NCBI RefSeq assembly: GCF_034718895.1
Contig: NZ_JAYERP010000001.1
Span: 2,108,001-2,172,000 of the forward strand
From: Paenibacillus phoenicis
Lineage (GTDB): Bacteria; Bacillota; Bacilli; Paenibacillales; Paenibacillaceae
Direction: 5' to 3'
Length of the DNA: 64,000 nucleotides
The translations under genes and the position numbers were made by a program. The notes under the pieces are model-generated. The model had not been told where the DNA came from. It worked only from the letters and a program-made list of their open reading frames with translations, and searched no databases. Positions 36,074-43,745 of the stretch are shown one piece after another (positions within the stretch are counted from its first letter, which is position 1; each line of letters starts with the position of its first letter).

Positions 36074-36188
36074 CTCATCTATATCAGCGAAAAATCGACA
36101 CGATCCATTCCGCCAGCGGTTTCCCCAGTATAAACCCGCAGGTGAATCGGTTCCGTGATATTTTCAGCAGCACATGGAAACAGGAAGC

Positions 36189-37232
36189 TTAACGAAGAGG
36201 CAACCGCCGGAACGCCAATAAAATAAGCAGCAGCATCCCAATATATCCAAACATGGGGTACAGGTATGTTAATAAGGAAGCAAAACCAGCCTGGCTAATC
36301 ACAAAGCAAGCAACTAAGATGATCAGCATGGTCATGTTTTTGGGCACCTGATAGAGGCTTTGCAGCTGTCGCGTGACGCCAAAGACATTGCCGATCAGGG
36401 TCGTAAATATCTCGCCATAGAGCACTAACAGAAACAGCACATGCAGAAACGGGCCGAGGTCGCGGACGATGACCGCCATCGGAATCTCGTAACTAAGCAT
36501 TTCAGGCATCCGGGAATTCAAAGCAATATGGTAAATCAACAGCATAGAGCCAAGCCCGATACCACCCCAAAAGCCGCCCCATTTTAATGTACTCTCCTCC
36601 TGAACCTCGCTCCCCAGCGGAATCAACACAGCCTGGATAAAAGCAAAGTTGAGGGCAGCATACACAAATGGGCTCAGCACCCACTTGTAACTTTCCAGTT
36701 GTTGCAGCTGGAAGCCGTTGATCCCGAACAGACCTTCCGGCTCAATCGCGCGGAACGCAATCAAGCTCGTAAATAGAAGAATCATCGGCACAACCAGCAC
36801 ATTCACAACCACGATACCGTTCATCCCCTTTGTCATCACCAGATAGCTCAAGACGATACTCACGATGATCCCGAGTTGATAAGGCAGCTGAAGCTGCTCG
36901 GCAAAGATCGAACCGGTGCCGGATAGCATTACGGCGGTAACCCCCAGCAGGATCAGCAGGGTCAGGAAGTTGGCAACCTTGCCGAACAGGCGGCCAAACA
37001 GATGATCATTAAATTCCTGGTAAGAGAATGCTTGTATTCGATGGGCATAGATCATCATTTTCGTCCCCAACCACATGAAGAGCAACGTCGAAATGATAAT
37101 CCCTGCGGCGCCAACCGAGCCATAAAGGGTAAAAAATTGCATAATCGATTGTCCCGAAGCAAAACCGGCGCCGACCACCGTACCGATGTAGGTAACGGCA
37201 ATTTGAAATATTTTGACCCATCGATCATTCAT
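36189..37232 (-). CDS. YkvI-like membrane transporter
   Basis: 347 residues with about ten hydrophobic segments. The N-terminal VTYIGTVVGAGFASGQSIMQFF is the diagnostic first helix of YkvI-type proteins of the APC-like superfamily; GSGSIFAEQ-type loops and PLGSEVQEES follow. The substrate is unknown, and the nearby thi operon gives only weak context. ATG 37232 (MNDRWVKIFQ) is a normal start; the ribosome site is weak. Divergent from the araC-type gene. Confidence 0.85.
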   Translation of the reverse strand: MNDRWVKIFQIAVTYIGTVVGAGFASGQSIMQFFTLYGSVGAAGIIISTLLFMWLGTKMMIYAHRIQAFSYQEFNDHLFGRLFGKVANFLTLLILLGVTAVMLSGTGSIFAEQLQLPYQLGIIVSIVLSYLVMTKGMNGIVVVNVLVVPMILLFTSLIAFRAIEPEGLFGINGFQLQQLESYKWVLSPFVYAALNFAFIQAVLIPLGSEVQEESTLKWGGFWGGIGLGSMLLIYHIALNSRMPEMLSYEIPMAVIVRDLGPFLHVLFLLVLYGEIFTTLIGNVFGVTRQLQSLYQVPKNMTMLIILVACFVISQAGFASLLTYLYPMFGYIGMLLLILLAFRRLPLR

Positions 37233-37386
37233 ATTGCCACCATCATTTCCATTTTTTGAATTCTCCCAATTTCATCCTATGTCCAAGCTCTTCCATCTAT
37301 TCTTGAAACAAAAAAGAGGAATCTCCCGCCAAAATGCAGTACATTTAGGAGGGAATGTGATTTTAACGACACGGAGGGATCTAAAA

Positions 37387-38211
37387 GTGAAATCGTTCTA
37401 TCAAAATTGGAAATTGGATCCCGAGCTTCCGATGGATATCTACCAGAGCACGAACATTACGTTTTATCCTCATTTCCATGCTGAAATCGAGTTTATTTAT
37501 GTCCTCTCCGGCACCATCCGGATTGGGGTTAATGAAGAAATCCGCCTGCTTCGGCAAGGCGACATGGTTATCTGCGGCAGCAACGATATCCACTATTTTG
37601 ACAGCCGAGAGTTGGAGTCGGAAATTATCATTCTGATCTGCAAACCGGAGTGGATCACGATGACAAAAAGCTGGCCGTCCGACTTTCGCTTCGCCTCACC
37701 TTATATTCCGGCAGGTACTCCGGGGCTCGAAACAGTGAAAACGATCCTGGACGAGCTAATTCGGGAAAAAGACGAAAAGAAACCTGGCTATCCCCTGCTG
37801 CTGAAAGCCGGCATCTTAAAGCTGTGCGGCAGTCTGCAAAGGGCGGTGGACACGCTGCCGATGGACCGTACCACCAAGGAGAAGTACGAGTCCCGCCGGG
37901 CGCGGATGCAGCAAATTTTGTCCTATATCGAGGACCATTACCGGGAGGAATTAAACGTGAAGGTGATGGCGAAACGTTTTTCCATGGAGCCCTCCCATTT
38001 CAGCCGTTCCTTCAAAGCCGCCATCGGCATGAATTTCAAAACTTATCTCAACACGGTTCGCGTCCTAAGCGCCGAACATCAGCTGCTGACCAGCGATCTC
38101 AGTATTATGGAAATCGCTCTGGAGTGCGGCTTCAGCAGCATTCGTACGTTTAACCGCGTGTTTAAGGAGCTGCGGGGCACTGTCCCTTCCAGCCTGCGCC
38201 CATCCCGATAG
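37387..38211 (+). CDS. AraC family transcriptional regulator
   Basis: About 274 residues: an N-terminal cupin sensing domain (FYPHFHAEIEFIYVLSGTIRIGV, GDMVICGSNDIHYF) and a C-terminal pair of HTH motifs (LNVKVMAKRFSMEPSHFSRSFKAAIGMNFKTYL; MEIALECGFSSIRTFNRVFKEL). I start at GTG 37387, eight bases behind GGAGGG; the frame is open further upstream but without conserved sequence. The downstream oxidoreductase genes are the probable targets, as in many Paenibacillus sugar clusters. Confidence 0.9.
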   Translation: MKSFYQNWKLDPELPMDIYQSTNITFYPHFHAEIEFIYVLSGTIRIGVNEEIRLLRQGDMVICGSNDIHYFDSRELESEIIILICKPEWITMTKSWPSDFRFASPYIPAGTPGLETVKTILDELIREKDEKKPGYPLLLKAGILKLCGSLQRAVDTLPMDRTTKEKYESRRARMQQILSYIEDHYREELNVKVMAKRFSMEPSHFSRSFKAAIGMNFKTYLNTVRVLSAEHQLLTSDLSIMEIALECGFSSIRTFNRVFKELRGTVPSSLRPSR

Positions 38212-38365
38212 CTGAACGGGTACCTGCAGAGAATGGGAAAACGCATATTTTGTCCATACATACGCATAAACTGGCGAGAGATCGCAAGGAAATCTAATTA
38301 TAATGGGGTTGAAAAAGTAAAATTTAAAAAAACTTTTGACTACACCCGCGAAACGGAGGAATTCG

Positions 38366-39526
38366 ATGAACCCGCTGCGAGTTGGAATGATCGGTTACAA
38401 GTTTATGGGCAAAGCCCACAGCAACGCCTATCGGGCGCTGCCGATGTTTTTCCCCGACGCTTTAAAGCCGGAGATGGCTGTATTATGCGGCCGTAACGAA
38501 GAAGCGGTGCAAGAGGCGGCCAATCGTCTGGGCTGGCGCGAAACGACCACGGATTGGCGAGCGCTCGTCGCCAGAGACGATATCGACCTGATCGACATCA
38601 ATGCCCCCAGCGACGCCCATAAGGAAATCGCACTTGCGGCAGCTCAGGCGGGAAAGCATATTTTTTGCGAGAAACCGTTAGCGCTTACATTGCAGGATGC
38701 CCGGGAGATGCTTGCTGCGGCCGAAGCTGCCGGCGTCGCTCATATGGTTGGCTTCAACTACCGCTTCTCGCCGGCTGTCCGGTTGGCTAAGGATCTGGTA
38801 CAGAGCGGCCGGCTTGGCCGGATCTACCATTTCCGGGCCTGGTTCCTGCAGGATTGGGTCATGGACCCGTCCTTCCCGCTGGTTTGGCGGCTGCAGAAGG
38901 ACATTGCTGGATCGGGGGCGCATGGAGATCTAGGGGCCCATCTGATCGATCTGGCCCACTATCTGGTTGGAGACATCAAGGAAGTGATCGGCATGAGCGA
39001 GACGTTTATCAAGGAACGTCCGCTCGCTGAGAATATGACCGGCCTTAGCGCCAAAAGCAGCGCAGATGCGCCGAAGGGGCCGGTCACGGTCGATGACGCC
39101 ACGCTGTTCCTGGCCCGGTTCACCAACGGCGCGCTAGGCAGCTTTGAGGCAACGCGGTTTGCCGCCGGCCACCGCTCGACCAATGCTTTTGAAATCAACG
39201 GCAGCCTGGGCAGCGTGAAATTCGACTTCGAGCGGATGAATGAGCTTGAGGTGTACTTCACCTCCGACGACGCCGATGTCCAGGGCTTCCGGCGCGTACT
39301 TGCCACCGATCCGGCCCACGCTTATGCCGAAGCTTGGTGGCCGCCGGGGCACACGATCGGGTTCGAGCATACGTTTACGCACGAGGTGCTGGAGCTGACT
39401 TCGGCCATTCGCGAAGGCCGTGGGCCGGTGCCGAGCTTCCGTGAAGGCGTTCAATGCCAGGCCGTGCTGGAAGCGGTGGAACGCTCGATTGCGGAGCGGC
39501 GCTGGGTCGGCATTTCCGAAATGTGA
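38366..39526 (+). CDS. Gfo/Idh/MocA family oxidoreductase (first)
   Basis: About 386 residues. N-terminal NAD(P)-binding fold MNPLRVGMIGYKFMGKAHSNAY, the EKPLALTLQDAREML catalytic-lysine block and GFNYRFSPAVRLAKDL are clear; the C-terminal alpha/beta domain follows. Likely oxidises or reduces a sugar, inositol or sugar acid; substrate unknown. The ATG at 38366 follows CGGAGG. It is followed by 402 bases with a dispersed repeat, so it may be transcribed separately from thuA and the second oxidoreductase. Confidence 0.92.
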   Translation: MNPLRVGMIGYKFMGKAHSNAYRALPMFFPDALKPEMAVLCGRNEEAVQEAANRLGWRETTTDWRALVARDDIDLIDINAPSDAHKEIALAAAQAGKHIFCEKPLALTLQDAREMLAAAEAAGVAHMVGFNYRFSPAVRLAKDLVQSGRLGRIYHFRAWFLQDWVMDPSFPLVWRLQKDIAGSGAHGDLGAHLIDLAHYLVGDIKEVIGMSETFIKERPLAENMTGLSAKSSADAPKGPVTVDDATLFLARFTNGALGSFEATRFAAGHRSTNAFEINGSLGSVKFDFERMNELEVYFTSDDADVQGFRRVLATDPAHAYAEAWWPPGHTIGFEHTFTHEVLELTSAIREGRGPVPSFREGVQCQAVLEAVERSIAERRWVGISEM

Positions 39527-39928
39527 TAGGCACAGGGTCATGGGGTGTGGCCGTTTAGGCCGCGCCGGATTGCAGGTGGGTCCGCGGGTATTGCGGAATG
39601 CGGCACATTCTGCTGGGGTCCACGGAATGCGACCCGTTCCGCGGGGTGACCTGCGGAATCGGTCCCCATCCGGCATCCCACATCCGGTGTTCCCCATCCA
39701 GCGGCCTAACGGACCACAGCGACCTTATTCGTCTATTTCCCGGCTATTTCCCGCTGTAACGGACTCCAATGACCTTATGGAGCGATTGTGGCGAACGTTC
39801 AGCTGCTTTTTCCCGAAATAAGGTCTCCTCAGTCCGTTAGAATTCGCAGATGTACAAGCGTAAGTCGATAACGTCTCTGGTGTCCGTTAGCTTTTTAAAC
39901 AATTTATCAGGAGAGAAGGAATCGAGAA
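39527..39928. other. 402-base intergenic stretch with a GC-rich part and repeat copy B
   Basis: 39540-39706 is GC-rich with three short direct GCGGAAT-type repeats and no gene; 39707-39891 is copy B of the dispersed element. The ribosome site of the ThuA-like gene (AGGAGAGAAGG) is at its end. Confidence 0.75.
39707..39891. repeat. Dispersed nested-hairpin repeat, copy B
   Basis: 185-base counterpart of 19697-19880. TAACGGAC occurs twice and GTCCGTTA twice in the same order and spacing; the inner GACCTTAT / ATAAGGTC stem is kept with symmetric 6-base internal loops, while the enclosed loop differs in sequence. The block TATTTCCCGGCTATTTCCCG is identical. Confidence 0.85.
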
Positions 39929-40660
39929 ATGAAAAAAGCATTAATCGTCTGGGGCGGCTGGGACGGACATGAGCCGGAGCAGGTTGCTGGCATCTTCGCC
40001 GGCGTTTTGCGAGAGCACGCCTTTGAGGTGGAGGTCTCCGATACGCTGGAGGCTTTTGCCGATGCAGAAAAGCTCCTGGGTCTTGATCTGATTGTCCCGG
40101 TGTGGACGATGGGAACGATCGCTCAAGAGTTGGTTAATAACGTATCCGCGGCGGTACAGGCCGGAACCGGATTGGCTGGCTGCCACGGAGGGATGTGTGA
40201 TTCGTTCCGCAACAATGTCGATTGGCAATTTATGACCGGCGGACAATGGGTGGCCCATCCGGGTAATGACGGAGTCGAGTACAAGGTAGAGATTATCGCC
40301 AATTCCAGCCCGCTGGTGGAGGGGATCGAAGACTTTTACGTCAAAACGGAGCAGTATTACCTGCATGTCGATCCTGCCGTTGAAGTGCTGGCCACCACCC
40401 GCTTCCCGGTCGTTGACGGGCCTCATCGCCTGAATAAGCCGGTGGATATGCCGGTTGTCTGGACCAAACGCTGGGGGGTTGGACGAGTGTACTATAACTC
40501 GCTGGGACATCACGCCGACATCGTCGACCTGCCTCCGGTGAAGGAAATGATGACCCGCGGGATGCTGTGGGCGGCGGAAGGCAAACGGCTTGCCGTCGAG
40601 TCTCTAGGTGAAAATGCGCTGAGTCACAGCAATTATACGGGCATGGGGGACAGCCAATAA
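39929..40660 (+). CDS. ThuA-like domain protein
   Basis: 243 residues of the ThuA (trehalose-utilisation-like, glutamine-amidotransferase-fold) family: KKALIVWGGWDGHEPEQVAG, GLDLIVPVWTMG, GLAGCHGGMCDSFRNNVDWQFMTGGQW, and GRVYYNSLGHH. These proteins often travel with Gfo/Idh/MocA oxidoreductases in sugar modification clusters; their reaction is not settled. Its stop overlaps the next start (TAATG), so translation of the two is coupled. Confidence 0.9.
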   Translation: MKKALIVWGGWDGHEPEQVAGIFAGVLREHAFEVEVSDTLEAFADAEKLLGLDLIVPVWTMGTIAQELVNNVSAAVQAGTGLAGCHGGMCDSFRNNVDWQFMTGGQWVAHPGNDGVEYKVEIIANSSPLVEGIEDFYVKTEQYYLHVDPAVEVLATTRFPVVDGPHRLNKPVDMPVVWTKRWGVGRVYYNSLGHHADIVDLPPVKEMMTRGMLWAAEGKRLAVESLGENALSHSNYTGMGDSQ

Positions 40661-41763
40661 TGGACAAAATCAAAGTAGGAATTATCGGCTGCGGCAAAAT
40701 CAGCGGTATCTACATGGAAAATTGCACAAAGTTCGAGGCGCTCGAACTCGTAGCCTGCGCCGATCTCGACCTGAACCGGGCGCAGGAGCAGGCCAAGCAA
40801 TATAACGTCCCCCGTGCTTGCACGGTCGACGAGCTGCTGCAGGATCCTGACATCCAGATCGTGATAAATCTGACGATTCCGGCGGCCCATGCCGAGGTTT
40901 GCCTGAAAGCGCTGGAAGCCGGCAAACATGTATACGTGGAGAAGCCGCTGGCTGTGACCCGCGAGGAAGGCTTGGCCGTTCTCGCAGCGGCCCGCGAGCG
41001 CGAGCTGATGGTTGGCAGCGCGCCGGAAACGTTCTTTGGTGCCGGAATCCAAACGGCACTGAAGCTCATCCAGGACGGGGCGATCGGCCGGCCGGTCTCG
41101 GCAGCGGCGTTTATGATGAGCCGCGGCCATGAGTTTTGGCATCCGGACCCGGAATTTTATTACGCCAAAGGCGGCGGCCCGATGTTTGATATGGGCCCCT
41201 ACTATTTGACCGCACTCATCCAGCTGCTGGGTCCTATTAAGCGGATCGCCGGTATGACCGGCAAAGCGCTGGAGCAGCGCACAATCACCAGCGAGAAAAA
41301 GTACGGGCAAAAGATTCAGGTCGAAGTCCCGACCCATGTCACGGGCACGCTGGAGTTTGCGCAAGGCGCTATTGCTACGCTCACGACCAGCTTTGATATT
41401 TTTGGCGGCAGTAAGTTACCGCCGATCGAAATCCACGGGACGGAAGGCACCTTGCTCGTTCCCGATCCTAACTCCTTTGGCGGCCCGGTGAAGCTCCGCC
41501 GGATCGGCGAGGAAGCCTGGACCGAGGTGCCGCTCCTGCCCGGCTACGCCGAGAACAGCCGCGGCATCGGCCCGGCCGATATGGCCAGCGCTTTACTGCA
41601 CGGGCGTCCGCACCGCGCCACCGGCGAGCTTGCCTACCATGTGCTTGAGGCCATGTGGGGCTTCCACGATGCTTCCGATGCGGGAAGCTACTATGAAATG
41701 CAGAGCACTTGCACCCCGCCGGCAGCGTTGCCGCTGGATCTAAAGCCGTATCGGCTCGACTAA
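40660..41763 (+). CDS. Gfo/Idh/MocA family oxidoreductase (second)
   Basis: 367 residues. KVGIIGCGKISGIYMENC is the nucleotide-binding start, with AGKHVYVEKPLAVTREEGL and GGPMFDMGPYYLTALIQLLG in the catalytic part, typical of the family. It differs clearly from the one at 38.4 kb. Coupled to the ThuA-like gene by a one-base overlap, probably one step of the same sugar-oxidation route. It ends before a strong terminator. Substrate unknown. Confidence 0.92.
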   Translation: MDKIKVGIIGCGKISGIYMENCTKFEALELVACADLDLNRAQEQAKQYNVPRACTVDELLQDPDIQIVINLTIPAAHAEVCLKALEAGKHVYVEKPLAVTREEGLAVLAAARERELMVGSAPETFFGAGIQTALKLIQDGAIGRPVSAAAFMMSRGHEFWHPDPEFYYAKGGGPMFDMGPYYLTALIQLLGPIKRIAGMTGKALEQRTITSEKKYGQKIQVEVPTHVTGTLEFAQGAIATLTTSFDIFGGSKLPPIEIHGTEGTLLVPDPNSFGGPVKLRRIGEEAWTEVPLLPGYAENSRGIGPADMASALLHGRPHRATGELAYHVLEAMWGFHDASDAGSYYEMQSTCTPPAALPLDLKPYRLD

Positions 41764-41796
41764 CCGGACACCGGCACTAAGCCAAAACGAAACGCC

Positions 41797-41838
41797 AAGA
41801 AACCCCGACTTGATCAAGTTCGGGGTTTCTTTTTTTTG
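41797..41838 (+). terminator. Terminator after the ThuA-oxidoreductase operon
   Basis: Stem AAGAAACCCCGA / TCGGGGTTTCTT with ACTTGATCAAGT at the tip, then eight T. Confidence 0.93.
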
Positions 41839-42006
41839 CGAATAGTCCAATCTCTGCACCCCATATCGTTGTTGAACAGCGATGATGGAGAGGAATGGGG
41901 AGAACGATGGCTGAGCGAATACAACAACCCTTTATTTTTGTGTCGATCCGGGCATCAACAACGATTCGGAATTTCATTATTCTGGATCTGATCACCGTAA
42001 ACCGGG

Positions 42007-42150
42007 TTGTACTACCTGATCAAGCTGGCGACCGCCAGCGTGCTGCTGGGCTCAATGGGAAGCGCCGTGGGAACAGAGGTCATGAAGCGGATTCCCGTGA
42101 TGAGGCTGTTCCAAATGAATCGCAGCATCATGCCTGTAAAAAAAGGCTGA
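42007..42150 (+). pseudogene. Possible remnant or small ORF, 47 codons
   Basis: A frame beginning TTG reads LYYLIKLATASVLLGSMGSA and ends RSIMPVKKG before a stop at 42148-42150. It looks like the C-terminal end of a membrane protein, but there is no ribosome site and the sequence upstream (41880-42006) is closed in this frame. I do not recognise a family. The rest of 41839-42006 shows nothing identifiable. Confidence 0.3.
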
Positions 42151-42178
42151 CCGCCGACTCACCGGCGATCCGCCTTTT
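42136..42178. terminator. Bidirectional terminator before the SDR gene
   Basis: AAAAAAAGGC … CCGCCG / CCGGCG … CCGCCTTTTTT; paired arms with A-run and T-run on both sides. It ends the minus-strand SDR transcript. Confidence 0.75.
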
Positions 42179-42208
42179 TTCATCCGGCGGGTTCCACCCC
42201 GCCGAGTA

Positions 42209-42991
42209 TTACAACACCGCCGACGTACCGCCGTCGATGTTGACCGCTGTGCCCGTCACATATGACGCCGCTTCGGACACCAGGAAGGCGATGACCTTCG
42301 CCGCCTCCTCCGCCTGACCGATTCGGCCTAGCGGGATGCCATGGCGAGGATCCGTTGCAAATTGCTCCCAAGTGAGCTCGGGCGCGGTTTGACGCCATTT
42401 CCGTTCGATTTGGTCGCTGCGGACAAGCCCGATGCACACCGCGTTCACGCGGATCCGGTCGGCCGCCAAATCCTTGCTCATCGCCTTCGTTAACGCCAAC
42501 CCCGCTGCCCGGCTGACCGATGTTGGCAATGAGGAAGCCCCAGGTGTTTTGCCGCCTATGGCAGTGACGTTCAGAATCGCTCCGCCCCCCGCTTTACGCA
42601 GATGGGGGAGCGCTGCCCGGGAGAAATTCACCGCGCCAAGCAGCTTCAGGTCCAAGTCCGCGCCCCAAGCTTCGGCCTCCACCTTCTCAAACGGGGCCGC
42701 CGCCGAGGTGCCTGCATTATTTACGAGAATATCGAGTCCGCCAAAATGCTTGGCCGCCTGCTCGACAACCCGGCGGGCGTCATCGCCCGAAGTGACGTCG
42801 GCGACAAGGACAAGCGGTTCCGTCCCCGTCTTCTCGCGGATGGCCGCAGCCGCTTCCTGCAGCGGCCCTTCGTTCCGCGCCACGATGGCGACCTGGGCGC
42901 CTTCCGCAGCCAACGTAAGGGCGGTTGCCAGCCCAATGCCTTTGCTGCCGCCGGTAATGATTGCCCGTTTCCCTCTCAATCCAAGATCCAC
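42209..42991 (-). CDS. SDR family protein lacking the usual catalytic residues
   Basis: 260 residues of the short-chain dehydrogenase fold. The cofactor motif TGGSKGIG (residues 13-20) and NNAG (91-94) are intact, and the C terminus ends VTGTAVNIDGGTSAVL. However, the catalytic Ser, Tyr and Lys positions appear as Ala144, Thr157 and Arg161 (segment NVTAIGG … PTSVSRAAG), so ordinary SDR chemistry is doubtful. It lies next to eda in the uronate cluster. A reduced-activity or structural role is possible. Start ATG 42991. Confidence 0.85.
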   Translation of the reverse strand: MDLGLRGKRAIITGGSKGIGLATALTLAAEGAQVAIVARNEGPLQEAAAAIREKTGTEPLVLVADVTSGDDARRVVEQAAKHFGGLDILVNNAGTSAAAPFEKVEAEAWGADLDLKLLGAVNFSRAALPHLRKAGGGAILNVTAIGGKTPGASSLPTSVSRAAGLALTKAMSKDLAADRIRVNAVCIGLVRSDQIERKWRQTAPELTWEQFATDPRHGIPLGRIGQAEEAAKVIAFLVSEAASYVTGTAVNIDGGTSAVL

Positions 42992-43041
42992 GCGAATCCC
43001 TCCTCGACGATATTTTTATGATCAACGTGTATTGATTAGGA

Positions 43042-43704
43042 TCATCCTTTGGCCTTCAGATACTCCGCTTTATAAGCAGCGGCTTTCTGGGCGATCAACG
43101 ACAGATCGTTGCGTTTCACCGCTTCGTTTGTCAAATCCGAGCCGATCCCCACAGCGACCGCGCCCGCTTGGATCCATTCGCCGAGGTTCGCCAGCGAGAC
43201 CCCGCCGGTTGGCATAATATTTGCCTGCGGCAACGGCCCTTTGATCGCCTTGATCATCGACGGGTCGTACAAATTGCCCGGGAACAGCTTCACGATGTCC
43301 GCCCCCAGCTCCAGCGCCTCCTGGATTTCCTTGATCGTCATACATCCAGGCATGACCGGGATCCGGTACCGGTTACACAGCATCACCGTGTCACGATTCA
43401 AGGAAGGCCCAACGACGAACTGAGCGCCGCTTAAGATCGCAGCCCGCGCCGTTTCGGGATCCAGCACCGTGCCCACGCCGATGATCGCATAACGGGATTC
43501 GTCCTGGGCGTCCCAGCTGTATTTACGCGCCAATTCCTCGATCGCCCGCAAAGCAAACGGAACCGTCATCGTCACTTCGATGACCTTAATCCCGCCGGCA
43601 ATGGCCTGCTCGGCCATTTGTACGACTTCCTCCGGGGTTTCTCCGCGCAGGACGGCGACAACGCCTTCCTGTACGATTTTTTGCACAAGCTGCAGCTTCT
43701 TCAT
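43042..43704 (-). CDS. eda: 2-keto-3-deoxy-6-phosphogluconate aldolase (KDPG/KHG aldolase)
   Basis: 220-residue class I aldolase that splits KDPG into pyruvate and glyceraldehyde-3-phosphate. Motifs: GVVAVLRGETPEE, KVIEVTMTVPFALRAI with the catalytic Glu, GVGTVLDPETA, and DIVKLFPGNLYDP with the Schiff-base Lys; MPTGGVS closes the barrel. It is the last step of the KduI-KduD-KdgK route encoded nearby. It starts at ATG 43704. It lies behind the lyase-like gene on the same strand with a 41-base gap. Confidence 0.94.
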   Translation of the reverse strand: MKKLQLVQKIVQEGVVAVLRGETPEEVVQMAEQAIAGGIKVIEVTMTVPFALRAIEELARKYSWDAQDESRYAIIGVGTVLDPETARAAILSGAQFVVGPSLNRDTVMLCNRYRIPVMPGCMTIKEIQEALELGADIVKLFPGNLYDPSMIKAIKGPLPQANIMPTGGVSLANLGEWIQAGAVAVGIGSDLTNEAVKRNDLSLIAQKAAAYKAEYLKAKG

Positions 43705-43745
43705 TCCCTAACCCTCTTTCTCCTAATCGTTGTACTTTTTGCCCC

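Noticed and set aside
36074..36188. A gene remnant between thiH and the YkvI-like gene
   Set aside because: A short open frame exists on the minus strand but it is too short to identify and has no signals.
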